From CAZUDO01 sp964618895 (GTDB taxonomy: Bacteria > Desulfobacterota > Binatia > DP-6): a stretch of DNA of 40,835 nt. The DNA lies in the NCBI GenBank assembly GCA_964618895.1, contig CAZUDO010000128.1:1-40835 (forward strand), given 5' to 3'. The notes beneath the pieces were generated by a model. That model was not told the DNA's origin. It saw only the letters and a program-made list of their open reading frames with translations, and made no database searches. Within the stretch, counting starts at the first letter, position 1. The number at the start of each line of letters is the position of its first letter. A program made the position numbers and the translations under genes. Positions 21,766 to 30,403 of the stretch are shown piece by piece.

Positions 21766-23051
21766 GGCTCCGCGCCCGCGCCGCCGCGTCGCCCGTCAAC
21801 TTGCCCGTCGTCGCGGTCTTCCTCCTCCTTGCCGCGTGCGACGCGGACCGGAGCACCCCCGTGACGCTGCGGCTCTGGGGGCTCGGGCGCGAGGGCGAGG
21901 TGGCCGCCCGCCTGGTGCCCGAGTTCGAGGCCGCCCATCCCGGCGTCCGCGTGCACGTCCAGCAGGTGCCGTGGAGCGCGGCGCACGAGAAGCTGCTCAC
22001 CGCCTACGTCGGCGGCGCGCTGCCCGATGTGTTCCAGGCCGGCAACACCTGGCTCCCGGAGCTGGTCACGCTGGGCGCCCTGGCGCCGGTCGACGGGCGC
22101 ATCCGGCGCGAGGAGTATTTCCCCGGCATCGTCGACACCAACGTCCTCGACGGCGTGCTGTGGGGCGTGCCGTGGTACGTCGACACACGCGTTCTCTTCT
22201 ACCGCCGCGACCTGCTCGCCGCCGCCGGCATCGCCGAGGCGCCGCGCACGTGGGCCGACTGGATCACCACCCTGACGCGCGTGACCGAGCCGGGACGGCG
22301 GTACGGCATCTTCCTTCCCGTCACCGAGTGGCAGCTGCCGGTCATCCTCGCCCTCCAGCTGGACGCCGCCCTGCTGCGCGACGACGACACCCGCGGCAAC
22401 TTCACCAGCCCGGCGGTGCGGCAGGCATTCACGTTCTACACCGACCTCTTCCGCCACGGACTCGCCCCGCGCGGCGCCGACGCCGTGATCGCCAACGTGG
22501 CGCAGGAGTTCGGGCGCGGCCTGTTCGTGTTCTACCCGACCGGACCGTGGAACCTGGGCGAGTTCGCCGCCCGGCTCCCGGGCACGCTGGCGGACGCGTG
22601 GGCGACGGCGCCGCTGCCCGCACCCGACGACCGCTTTCCGGGCGCGTCGCTCGCCGGCGGCGCCAGCCTGGTGGTGGCGCGCACGTCGGCCCACGCCGAG
22701 CTGGCGTGGGAGCTGGTCGCCTACCTGTCCGCGCCGGCCCAGCAGGCGCGCTTGTGGGAGCTGACCGGCGACCTGCCGGCACGGCGCGACGTCTGGCGCG
22801 ACGCCGTGCTCGCCCGCAACCGGCACGCCGCCGCCTTCTGGACCCAGTTGCAAGTCGTGCGCGCCACGCCCAAGATCCCGGAGTGGGAGCGCATCGCCAG
22901 CGCCGTCGCGCGCTGGGCCGAGCGGGCGGTACGGGAGGAGGTGACGGTGGACGAGGCGCTCCATCGGCTCGATCGTGAGACCGACACCGTGCTCGAGAAG
23001 CGGCGCTGGCTGCGAGAGGGCGGGCGGGCACGGGAGGACGGGGGTGGGTGA
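21762..23051 (+). CDS. Sugar ABC transporter substrate-binding lipoprotein
   Basis: 429 residues from GTG 21762 overlapping the opgH stop. A short hydrophobic signal ends in the lipobox LLAAC (Cys26). VTLRLWGLGREGEVAARLVP then EFEAAHPGVRV, YVGGALPDVFQAGNTW and a later FYPTGPWNLGEF are characteristic of family 1 (MalE/UgpB-type) solute-binding proteins for oligosaccharides. It would capture a sugar in the periplasm for the two permeases downstream. The location inside the opg operon points to a glucan oligosaccharide, which is inference. Confidence 0.92.
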   Translation: MRLRARAAASPVNLPVVAVFLLLAACDADRSTPVTLRLWGLGREGEVAARLVPEFEAAHPGVRVHVQQVPWSAAHEKLLTAYVGGALPDVFQAGNTWLPELVTLGALAPVDGRIRREEYFPGIVDTNVLDGVLWGVPWYVDTRVLFYRRDLLAAAGIAEAPRTWADWITTLTRVTEPGRRYGIFLPVTEWQLPVILALQLDAALLRDDDTRGNFTSPAVRQAFTFYTDLFRHGLAPRGADAVIANVAQEFGRGLFVFYPTGPWNLGEFAARLPGTLADAWATAPLPAPDDRFPGASLAGGASLVVARTSAHAELAWELVAYLSAPAQQARLWELTGDLPARRDVWRDAVLARNRHAAAFWTQLQVVRATPKIPEWERIASAVARWAERAVREEVTVDEALHRLDRETDTVLEKRRWLREGGRAREDGGG

Positions 23052-23928
23052 GGGGCGGGCCGCGGCCTGGTTCCTCGCTCCGGCGCTCGGCGCCCTGGCG
23101 CTCTTCTTCGTCGTGCCGGTAGCGGCGGCGCTGCTGCTCGGCTTCACCGACTTCGACCTGTACGCGCTCGCCGACCCGGCCAATCTCCGCTTCGTCGGGC
23201 TCGGCAACTACGCGCGCCTGCTCGACGACGCACGCTTCTGGACCGCCCTCGGCAACACGCTCTTCTTCGTGCTGGTGGGCGGGCCGCTGCAGGTGGCAGC
23301 GGCGCTCGGCGCGGCACTCCTGCTGAACGCCCGGCTGGTACGCTGGAAGCCGCTCTTCCGCACCGCGCTCTTCCTGCCGGTCGTGACCACGCTGGTGGCG
23401 GTGGCGGTCGTGTGGCGCGCCCTCTACCACCCGCGCTACGGCCTGCTGAACCATCTCCTGGCGCTGTGCGGCGTGGCACCGATCGACTGGCTCGGCGACC
23501 CCGCATGGGCCATGCCGTCGCTCGTCCTGCTCGCCACCTGGAAGAACTTCGGGTTCAATATGATCATCTTCGTCGCGGGCTTGCAGAGCATTCCGGAACG
23601 GCTCTACGAGGCCGCCCGGCTCGACGGCGCGGGGCCGTGGCGCCAGCTCGGGTCGATCACGCTGCCGTTGCTCGGGCCGACGCTCGCCTTCGTCGCGGTG
23701 ATCACCATGATCGGCTACTTTCAGCTGTTCGCCGAGCCGTACGTGATGACCCAGGGCGGGCCGGGCGATCGCACGCTCAGCATCGTGCTCCTCATGTACG
23801 AGCAGGGGTTCCGCTGGTGGAGCCTCGGCTACGCCGCCGCCATCTCGTTCGTGCTGTTCGCGCTCATCCTGGCCGGCACGGCGGTGCAGCTGCGCGTGCG
23901 GCGAGCGCTCGTGGGGGCGCGGCCGTGA
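23044..23928 (+). CDS. Sugar ABC transporter permease (MalF/UgpA type)
   Basis: 294 residues from GTG 23044, overlapping the previous stop by 8 bases. About six membrane helices; the coupling loop EAARLDGAGPWRQLGSITLP is the EAA motif that docks onto the ATPase, and TQGGPGDRTLSIVLLMYEQG is the usual C-terminal part of this family. It pairs with the next gene to form the membrane channel. Confidence 0.94.
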   Translation: MGEGRAAAWFLAPALGALALFFVVPVAAALLLGFTDFDLYALADPANLRFVGLGNYARLLDDARFWTALGNTLFFVLVGGPLQVAAALGAALLLNARLVRWKPLFRTALFLPVVTTLVAVAVVWRALYHPRYGLLNHLLALCGVAPIDWLGDPAWAMPSLVLLATWKNFGFNMIIFVAGLQSIPERLYEAARLDGAGPWRQLGSITLPLLGPTLAFVAVITMIGYFQLFAEPYVMTQGGPGDRTLSIVLLMYEQGFRWWSLGYAAAISFVLFALILAGTAVQLRVRRALVGARP

Positions 23929-24743
23929 GACGGGCGGCGACGTGGGCGGCACAGGGGACGGTAGCGGCGCTGGCCGCCCTGACGCTTCTGCCGCTCCTCT
24001 GGATGGTCGCCGCGTCCCTCATGCCGGCCGGCGAAGCGACCGCGCTGCCGCCGCGCCTCTGGCCCTCGGTGCCGACGCTCGATCACTATCGTGCGCTCTT
24101 CACGCGCCTCGACCTGGCCCGGCACGCGCGCAACAGCGTGCTGATCGCCGGGGTGACGACGGTGCTCGCCGTGCTGGTCAACTCGCTCGCCGGCTATGCG
24201 CTCGCCAAGCTGCGCTTCCGCGGCCGCGACGGCCTGGCACGCGTCCTCCTGGCCGGACTCGTCATTCCCGGCCAGGTGGGCATGCTGCCGCTCTTTCTCC
24301 TCCTGCAGCGCCTCGGCCTGATCGACACCTGGGCCGCGGTCATCGTGCCGGGGGTGGCAAGCATCTTCGGCATCATGCTGGTGCGACAGTACGCACTCGG
24401 CCTGCCCGACAGCGTCCTCGACGCGGCGCGCGTCGACGGCGCGGGCGAGTTCCGCGTCTACCGCTCCGTCGCCCTGCGGCTGTGCCTCCCCATCCTGGTG
24501 ACGCTGGCGGTCTTCACCTTCCTGGGGGCGTGGAACGACTTCCTCTGGCCGCTGGTCGTGCTGGCCGACGACCGCCGCTGGACGCTGCCGGTGGCACTGG
24601 CCACGCTGGCGGGCGAGCACGTGCAGGACACGGAGCTCATGATGGCGGGCGCGGTCCTCACCACACTGCCGGTGGTGGTCGTCTTCCTCTGCCTGCAACG
24701 CTACTACCTCGCCGGCATCACGGCGGGCGGGGTGAAGGAGTAG
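23925..24743 (+). CDS. Sugar ABC transporter permease (MalG/UgpE type)
   Basis: 272 residues from GTG 23925 (GTGA overlap). LLPLLWMVAASLMPAGEATA is the standard first helix and loop of MalG-type permeases; DAARVDGAGEFRVYRSVALR is the EAA loop; FTFLGAWNDFLWPLVVL and a final YYLAGITAGGVKE tail complete the family pattern. No ATPase follows; the ATPase gene lies 5 kb away on the other strand (29323-30396). Confidence 0.95.
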   Translation: MRRAATWAAQGTVAALAALTLLPLLWMVAASLMPAGEATALPPRLWPSVPTLDHYRALFTRLDLARHARNSVLIAGVTTVLAVLVNSLAGYALAKLRFRGRDGLARVLLAGLVIPGQVGMLPLFLLLQRLGLIDTWAAVIVPGVASIFGIMLVRQYALGLPDSVLDAARVDGAGEFRVYRSVALRLCLPILVTLAVFTFLGAWNDFLWPLVVLADDRRWTLPVALATLAGEHVQDTELMMAGAVLTTLPVVVVFLCLQRYYLAGITAGGVKE

Positions 24744-27700
24744 TGGCCGGATCCCGCCTCCTTCGCCGAGCCCTGCTCGGGCTCGTCCTCCTCGCCGGGC
24801 CGCTCGCCGGTCCCGTCCGTGCCACGACACCCGTGATCCTGGACGACTTCGAGGCCCTCGACGGCTGGAGCGCGCTCGCCTCCGACGGCTCGCAGGTCAC
24901 GCTGGCGCATGAAGCGGGTCCGCGCGGGCAGGCGCTGCGGATCACCTTCGACCTGAACCACGGCGGCGGCTGGGTGATCGTGCGCAAGACGTTCGCGCTC
25001 GACCTGCCCACCAACTACGCCTTCACGTTCGAGCTGCGCGGCGAAGCGCCGCGCAACACCTTCGAGTTCAAGCTGGTCGACCCGCGCGGCCAGAACGTGT
25101 GGTGGCACAGCCAGCGCGACTTCACGTTCCCGGCCGACTGGCAGCGCATGACGGTGCGCAAGTCGCGCCTCGAGTTCGCCTGGGGACCATCGCCGGGCAA
25201 GGCCTTGAAGCAGGTGGGCGCGATCGAGTTCGCCATCGCCGCCGGCGAGGGCGGCACCGGCACCATGTGGCTCGATGAACTCGCCTTCGAGGAGCGCGAG
25301 CCGGTCGAGCCGGACGCGCTCGAGCCCACCGTCGACGCCTCGTCGAGCGTCTCCGAGCACGCGGAGGCGCACATGCTGGACGCCGACCCGGCCACCAGCT
25401 GGTGGAGTGCCCCCGGCGACGAGGAGCAATGGGTGGTGCTCGACCTCGGCCGCAACCACGAGTACGGCGGCCTGGTGATCGACTGGGACGGCGGCCGCTA
25501 CGCCACCGGCTACGACGTGCAGACCTCGAGCGACGGGCTCGGCTGGGCGACCAGCCACACCACCACCACCGGCCACGGCCGGCGCGACTACATCTACATG
25601 CCGGACGCCGAGTCGCGCTACATCCGCCTGGCACTACACGCCAGCAACCGCGGCCAGGGCTACGGCATCCGCGGCCTCACCGTACAGCCGTTCGCGTTCT
25701 CGGCCTCGCCGAACCAGTTTTTCGAGGCGATCGCGCGCGACGCGCCGCCGGGCACGTATCCGAAGTACCTGTCCGGGCGACAGACGTACTGGACCCTCGT
25801 GGGCGCCAACGGCGACGGCCGGATGGCGCTCTTGAACGAAGAAGGCATGCTCGAGCCCGCCCGCGGCGGCTTCTCGATCGAGCCCTTCCTGTACGCCGGC
25901 GGCGATCTCCTCACCCGGCAATCGGTCGAGGTGACGCAGCGGCTCGAGGACGGCGCCTTGCCCATCCCGTCGGTGGTGTGGGAGCACGAACGCGTCCGCA
26001 TGACGCTCACCGCCTTCGCCACCGGCGCGCCCGGCGCCGCGGTGGTGGTGGCGCGCTATCGCGTCCAGAACCGTCTCGACCGCAGCCAGGCCATCGACTT
26101 CTTTCTCACCTTCCGGCCGTTCCAGGTGACCCCGCCGTGGCAATCGCTCAACCTGACCGGCGGCGTCACCCGCATCAAGGAGCTGCGCTTCGAGGGCAAC
26201 GTGGCCTGGGTGAACAAACGGCAGGCCGTCCAGGCGCTGGTCTCCCCCGATCACGCCGGCGCGGCCACGTTCGAAGAGGGCTCGGTCACCGAGTTCCTGC
26301 TCGCCGACCGCGTGCCACCGAGCGCGCGCGTCGCCGACCCGTCCGGCTTCGCGTCGGGCGCGATGCAGTACCACCTCTATCTGGACGGCAAGGGCGAGGC
26401 GGAGTTCGATCTGATCATCCCGCTCCACGACGCCGAGATCGCGGCCCTGGGCACGACCGCCACCTACGACCGCTCCTGGGTCACCGAGCGCCTGGCGGAG
26501 GCGCGCCGCACCTGGCAGGCCGCCCTGTCGCGGGTCGAGGTGCGCCTTCCGCCCGAGGCCGCCAAGGTCACCGACACCATGCGCACGGCGCTCGGCCACA
26601 TCCTGATCGAGCGCGAAGGGCCGCAGATCCGTCCCGGGCCGCGCAACTATGCTCGCGTCTGGATCCGCGACGGCGCCATCGTGTCGTCGGCGATGTTGCA
26701 GATGGGCTATCCCGAGGAAGTCCGCGACTTCGTGCGCTGGTACGTGCAGTTCCAGCAACCGGACGGCAAGATCCCGTGCTGCGTCGATGCGCGCGGCCCC
26801 GACCCGGTGAACGAGCACGACAGCGCCGGCGCCTTCGTGTGGACGGTCGGCGAATACTACCGCTACACGCGCGACGTGGGCTTCGTGCACGAGCTCTGGC
26901 CGGCGGTCGTGCGCGCGGTCGACTACCTGGCGGCGCTGCGCGCCCGCCGTCTGACCGACGAGTACACGGCGCCCGACAAGGTCGTCTTCTACGGCCTCCT
27001 GCCCGAGTCGATCAGCCACGAGGGGTACTCGGCCCGGCCGGTACACTCCTTCTGGGACGACTTCTTCGCCCTGCGCGGCTTGAAGGACGCTGCCGAGCTG
27101 GCCACCGTGGTCGGCGACGAGGAGCACGCGGCCGCGTTCGGCCGGCTGCGGGACGAGTTCCGCGACACGCTCTACGCCTCGATCGGGCGCACGATGGCCA
27201 CCCACGGCATCGACTACCTGCCCGGCTCCGCCGAGCTGGGAGATTTCGATCCCACCTCGACCAGCATCGCGGTGGCGCCCGTCGGCGAGCTCGGCCGGCT
27301 GCCCGAGCCCGCCCTCACCCGCACGTACGAGCGCTACTGGGAGGAGGTCGTCGACCGACTCGGTGGCGTGGGCGAACGGGAGAACTACTCCCCGTACGAG
27401 GTCCGGAACGTCGGCACGCTCGTCCGCCTGGGCCAGCGGGCACGCGCGCTCGAGCTCCTGCAGGCGCTGCTGGCCGATCAGCGGCCGCCGGCGTGGAACG
27501 GGTGGGCGGAGGTCTCGTGGCGGGACCCGGCCGCGCCGCGCTTCATCGGCGACATGCCGCACGGCTGGGTAGCGGCCGGCTACCTGCGCTCGGTGCGCGC
27601 GCTGTTCGCCGACGAGCGCGAGAGGGACGACACGCTCGTGATCGGCGCCGGCGTGCCCGCCACCTGGCTCGCGGACGACGCCGGGATCGCCGTGAAGCGG

Positions 27701-27949
27701 CTGCCGACACACTACGGCGTCCTCACCCTGACCATGCGGCGCGAGGGCGAGCACGCGGTGCGCGTGCGGCTCTCGGGCGACCTGACGCTCCCGCGCGGCG
27801 GACTGGTGGTGCACACGCCGTTCGACCGGCCGCTCGCCACCGTGAAGGTGAACGGCCGGCCGGTGACCGAGTTTGCGCGCACGCACGTGGTGGTCCACGA
27901 ATGGCCGGCCGACGTGATGTTCCTCCACGAGCCGCCGCCGGCCCCCTGA
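24743..27949 (+). CDS. Secreted multidomain glycosidase (CBM, F5/8-type C, six-hairpin catalytic domain)
   Basis: 1068 residues from GTG 24743 (TAGTG junction with the permease). A signal peptide (LLRRALLGLVLLAGPLAG) precedes: residues about 30-185, a carbohydrate-binding beta-sandwich (VILDDFEALDGWSALASDGS ... TMWLDELAFEE); about 190-320, a discoidin-like F5/8 type C domain (MLDADPATSWWSAPGDEEQW ... RYIRLALHASNRG); about 340-580, a beta-rich supersandwich; and about 590-970, an (alpha/alpha)6 barrel with YARVWIRDGAIVSSAMLQMG and NGWAEVSWRDP, as in GH15/GH63/GH94-type clans. The precise GH family is not assignable by eye. It probably trims periplasmic glucan to pieces the adjacent importer can take up; that is inference from the operon. 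Confidence 0.8.
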   Translation: MAGSRLLRRALLGLVLLAGPLAGPVRATTPVILDDFEALDGWSALASDGSQVTLAHEAGPRGQALRITFDLNHGGGWVIVRKTFALDLPTNYAFTFELRGEAPRNTFEFKLVDPRGQNVWWHSQRDFTFPADWQRMTVRKSRLEFAWGPSPGKALKQVGAIEFAIAAGEGGTGTMWLDELAFEEREPVEPDALEPTVDASSSVSEHAEAHMLDADPATSWWSAPGDEEQWVVLDLGRNHEYGGLVIDWDGGRYATGYDVQTSSDGLGWATSHTTTTGHGRRDYIYMPDAESRYIRLALHASNRGQGYGIRGLTVQPFAFSASPNQFFEAIARDAPPGTYPKYLSGRQTYWTLVGANGDGRMALLNEEGMLEPARGGFSIEPFLYAGGDLLTRQSVEVTQRLEDGALPIPSVVWEHERVRMTLTAFATGAPGAAVVVARYRVQNRLDRSQAIDFFLTFRPFQVTPPWQSLNLTGGVTRIKELRFEGNVAWVNKRQAVQALVSPDHAGAATFEEGSVTEFLLADRVPPSARVADPSGFASGAMQYHLYLDGKGEAEFDLIIPLHDAEIAALGTTATYDRSWVTERLAEARRTWQAALSRVEVRLPPEAAKVTDTMRTALGHILIEREGPQIRPGPRNYARVWIRDGAIVSSAMLQMGYPEEVRDFVRWYVQFQQPDGKIPCCVDARGPDPVNEHDSAGAFVWTVGEYYRYTRDVGFVHELWPAVVRAVDYLAALRARRLTDEYTAPDKVVFYGLLPESISHEGYSARPVHSFWDDFFALRGLKDAAELATVVGDEEHAAAFGRLRDEFRDTLYASIGRTMATHGIDYLPGSAELGDFDPTSTSIAVAPVGELGRLPEPALTRTYERYWEEVVDRLGGVGERENYSPYEVRNVGTLVRLGQRARALELLQALLADQRPPAWNGWAEVSWRDPAAPRFIGDMPHGWVAAGYLRSVRALFADERERDDTLVIGAGVPATWLADDAGIAVKRLPTHYGVLTLTMRREGEHAVRVRLSGDLTLPRGGLVVHTPFDRPLATVKVNGRPVTEFARTHVVVHEWPADVMFLHEPPPAP

Positions 27950-28025
27950 CGGCGGTGTGGTCTACGTGCACGCGTTCTGGCGTGACACGCTCGCCGGCAT
28001 GCAGGTGACGACGCCGTCCCCCGCC

Positions 28026-28057
28026 CTCGACGTGCTGGTTCGCGTTGACACGTCGAG
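28026..28057 (+). promoter_or_regulatory. 9-bp inverted repeat over a TTGACA box
   Basis: CTCGACGTG (28026-28034) and CACGTCGAG (28049-28057) are perfect reverse complements 14 bases apart. The right arm overlaps TTGACA (28045-28050), a consensus -35; TAGGTG follows 18 bases later as a weak -10, about 50 bases before the start of the secreted protein gene. It may be an operator for that gene, or the hairpin that ends the upstream operon. The rest of the 176-base gap (27950-28125) shows nothing else. Confidence 0.4.
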
Positions 28058-28125
28058 CACCCCGGGAGTAGGTGTCCGGTCTGCAGGCGCCGGCACGGAG
28101 CGAGGTACCGCAGGGGGAACGACGC

Positions 28126-29310
28126 ATGCGGCGTGCGCAGTACACGAGAGCGGTGGCGGCGATCCTCGGCTTCGCGTTCCTCGCCCCGCCGCCGGCGCGA
28201 TCGAGCGTCGACCTCACCGGCACCTGGTCGGTCGTCTTGCAGAGCTTGATCGGGCCCCTGAACGCCGATCTCGACGTCGTACAGAGCGGGACGGCGCTCA
28301 CCCTCACCTACACAGTGGAGGGCGGCGCACCGCAAGGGCCGCACGCGGGCACGATCGATCCCGACACCGGCGCCTTCACTATCCCACTGCCGGACACCTA
28401 CGGGCCCGTTCCCGGCCTGGGCTGCACGGGCAACGGCATCACCGGAACCGCACCCGGCGGGCAGACGATGAGCGGCACGTGGGTGGCGCGGTTCTTCAAG
28501 ACCACGCCCCCGACCGGCTGCTTCGACGGCGGCGGCCCGTTCACGGGCACCCGGGATGCGTGCGGCAACGGGACGGTCGAGGCCAGCGAGGCGTGCGACG
28601 ACGGCAACACCGCCGGCGGCGACTGTTGCGCGGCGGACTGCCAGAGCGCGGCGCCGGATGCCACCCCGTGCGACGACGGCGACGCCTGCACGACCGGGGA
28701 CCAGTGCGTCGGCGGGACCTGCGCTGGCAGCGGGACGCTGGTCTGCGATCCCTGCGAGGTGTGCGCTCCGGCTGGGTGTACCCTGCCCGCTGCCCCCGGC
28801 TGTCAGGCACCGCTCGCCGGCGGGAAGGCGACCATCGCGCTGCGTGACGACGCGCTGGATGCGGCGAACGACAAGCTGTCGTGGCGCTGGAGGAGCAGCG
28901 GGCCGGTGCCACTCGGCGACTTCGGCAACCCGCTCGCGACCAGCGACTACACCCTGTGCGTGATCGATCGCCCCGGCGGCACACCGACGCTGCGAATGAG
29001 CCGGACGGCGCCGGCGGGGGGCGTGTGCGGCACCATGCCGTGCTGGAAGGACGGCACACGGTACGGCTACAAGAACAAGGCGGCCACGCCCCACGGGCTC
29101 ACGGCGATGACCCTCGGCGCGAGCGCCGAAGCGGGCCGCGGCAAGCTGACGGCGAGGGGCAAGGGGTCTCTGCTCGGCGTACCGACGGCTGTCTTCACGG
29201 CCCCGGTGACGGTGCGGCTGGTGCGACACGACGCCTCCGTGTGTTGGGAAGCGACCTATTCGATCCCGCAGGTGAACGACGGGGTCACGTTCAAGGCGAA
29301 GTCCGACTGA
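28126..29310 (+). CDS. Secreted protein with Cys-rich (myxobacterial disulfide) repeats
   Basis: 394 residues from ATG 28126, preceded by GGGGG 9 bases upstream, with a signal peptide (AVAAILGFAFLAPPPARSS). The first 125 residues are beta-rich (VDLTGTWSVVLQSLIGPLNA). Residues about 145-220 have CGNGTVEASEACDDGNTAGG and further C-D-D-G-D-A-C repeats, the DUF4215/Myxo-disulfide type common in secreted proteins of deltaproteobacteria. The C-terminal 170 residues (KATIALRDDALDAANDKLSW) form a domain I have seen only in such proteins. Function unknown. It ends 12 bases from the convergent ATPase gene. Confidence 0.75.
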   Translation: MRRAQYTRAVAAILGFAFLAPPPARSSVDLTGTWSVVLQSLIGPLNADLDVVQSGTALTLTYTVEGGAPQGPHAGTIDPDTGAFTIPLPDTYGPVPGLGCTGNGITGTAPGGQTMSGTWVARFFKTTPPTGCFDGGGPFTGTRDACGNGTVEASEACDDGNTAGGDCCAADCQSAAPDATPCDDGDACTTGDQCVGGTCAGSGTLVCDPCEVCAPAGCTLPAAPGCQAPLAGGKATIALRDDALDAANDKLSWRWRSSGPVPLGDFGNPLATSDYTLCVIDRPGGTPTLRMSRTAPAGGVCGTMPCWKDGTRYGYKNKAATPHGLTAMTLGASAEAGRGKLTARGKGSLLGVPTAVFTAPVTVRLVRHDASVCWEATYSIPQVNDGVTFKAKSD

Positions 29311-29315
29311 GCCCG

Positions 29316-29333
29316 GCGCCCGCTACAGGGCGC
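29316..29333. terminator. Bidirectional terminator-like hairpin
   Basis: GCGCCC (29316-29321) and GGGCGC (29328-29333) form a perfect 6-bp inverted repeat across the 12-base gap between two convergent genes, covering the stop codon of the ATPase gene. No T run follows. The position suits a shared terminator. Confidence 0.4.
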
Positions 29334-30396
29334 GGCCCGCCGCGTCGAACAAGCGCAGGCGCGCCGCATCGAGCCCCAGGCGGAGTGCTGCGCCGGGCTC
29401 GAGCGCCGGCATACCCGGCAGGCGCGCCACCATCGTTCCGGCGCTGCCCGATAGGGTCACGTGCGCGAGCGTCTCGTGGCCCAGGTACTCCACGTGCGCG
29501 ACCGTCCCGGCCAGCGCGCCGTCGTCCGCCGCCGTCACCGCCTCCGGCCGGATACCCATGCTCCGCACCCGCCCGACGTGCGCCCGCGCCGCCGGGTACG
29601 CGAACGGCACCCGTTGTCCGCCCACGTCGAGCACCAGTCCGCCGCCGGTCTCGCCGAGGGTCGCCGGCAACACGTTCATCGGCGGGTTGCCGACGAAGCC
29701 GGCGACGAAGGTGTTCACCGGCGCGTCGTACAGCTCCCGCGGCGAGGCCACCTGCTGCAGACGCCCCTGGTGCAGCACCACCACGCGGTCGCCGAGCGTC
29801 ATCGCCTCCACCTGGTCGTGGGTCACGTACAGCATGGTAGCGGCGAGACGGCGCTGCAGCGCCTTGATCTCCGCCCGTACCTGCACGCGCAGCCGGGCGT
29901 CGAGGTTGGAGAGCGGCTCGTCGAGGAGAAACACGGCCGGCTCGCGCACCAGGGCGCGCCCCATCGCCACCCGCTGGCGCTGGCCACCCGACAGCGCCCG
30001 CGGCAGGCGGTCGAGCAGCGCGCCGATGTCGAGCACGTCCGCCACCCGGGCCACCAGGCGCGCGCGTTCGTCATGCCCGAGGCGGCGCATCTTGAGCGGA
30101 AACTCCAGGTTCCCGCGCACGGTGAGGTGCGGGTAGAGGGCGTAGTCCTGGAACACCATGGCGACGTTGCGCTCCTGCGGCCGGAGTCCGTTCACGACCT
30201 GTGCGCCGATCCGGAGCGTGCCCGCGGTCGGCTCCTCGAGCCCCGCCACCAGACGCAGCACGGTCGACTTGCCGCACCCCGACGGGCCGACCACGACCAC
30301 CAGCTCGCCGTCGCCGACCGCGAGCGTCAGCCCGTCAACGGCACGTGCGCCGCCGGGAAACACCTTGTCGACCCCCTCGAAGGTGACGCTCGCCAT
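29323..30396 (-). CDS. ABC transporter ATPase, MalK/UgpC family
   Basis: 357 residues from ATG 30394-30396; an in-frame TTG 21 bases upstream would overlap the previous gene. Walker A is GPSGCGKST (37-45), the signature is LSGGQRQRVAMGRAL, Walker B is FLLDEPLSNLD, and the switch His is in YVTHDQVEAM. The C-terminal TOBE regulatory domain (FVAGFVGNPPMNVLPATLGE) identifies the sugar-importer class. It lies 7 bases after the GH144-like gene. It is the only ATPase in the window able to drive the plus-strand permeases, and MalK-type ATPases are often shared among importers. Confidence 0.94.
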   Translation of the reverse strand: MASVTFEGVDKVFPGGARAVDGLTLAVGDGELVVVVGPSGCGKSTVLRLVAGLEEPTAGTLRIGAQVVNGLRPQERNVAMVFQDYALYPHLTVRGNLEFPLKMRRLGHDERARLVARVADVLDIGALLDRLPRALSGGQRQRVAMGRALVREPAVFLLDEPLSNLDARLRVQVRAEIKALQRRLAATMLYVTHDQVEAMTLGDRVVVLHQGRLQQVASPRELYDAPVNTFVAGFVGNPPMNVLPATLGETGGGLVLDVGGQRVPFAYPAARAHVGRVRSMGIRPEAVTAADDGALAGTVAHVEYLGHETLAHVTLSGSAGTMVARLPGMPALEPGAALRLGLDAARLRLFDAAGRAL

Positions 30397-30403
30397 GCGT
30401 CGC

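Noticed and set aside
25634..27928. 764-codon minus frame opposite the multidomain glycosidase
   Set aside because: Antisense artefact; the plus strand carries the signal peptide and recognisable domains.
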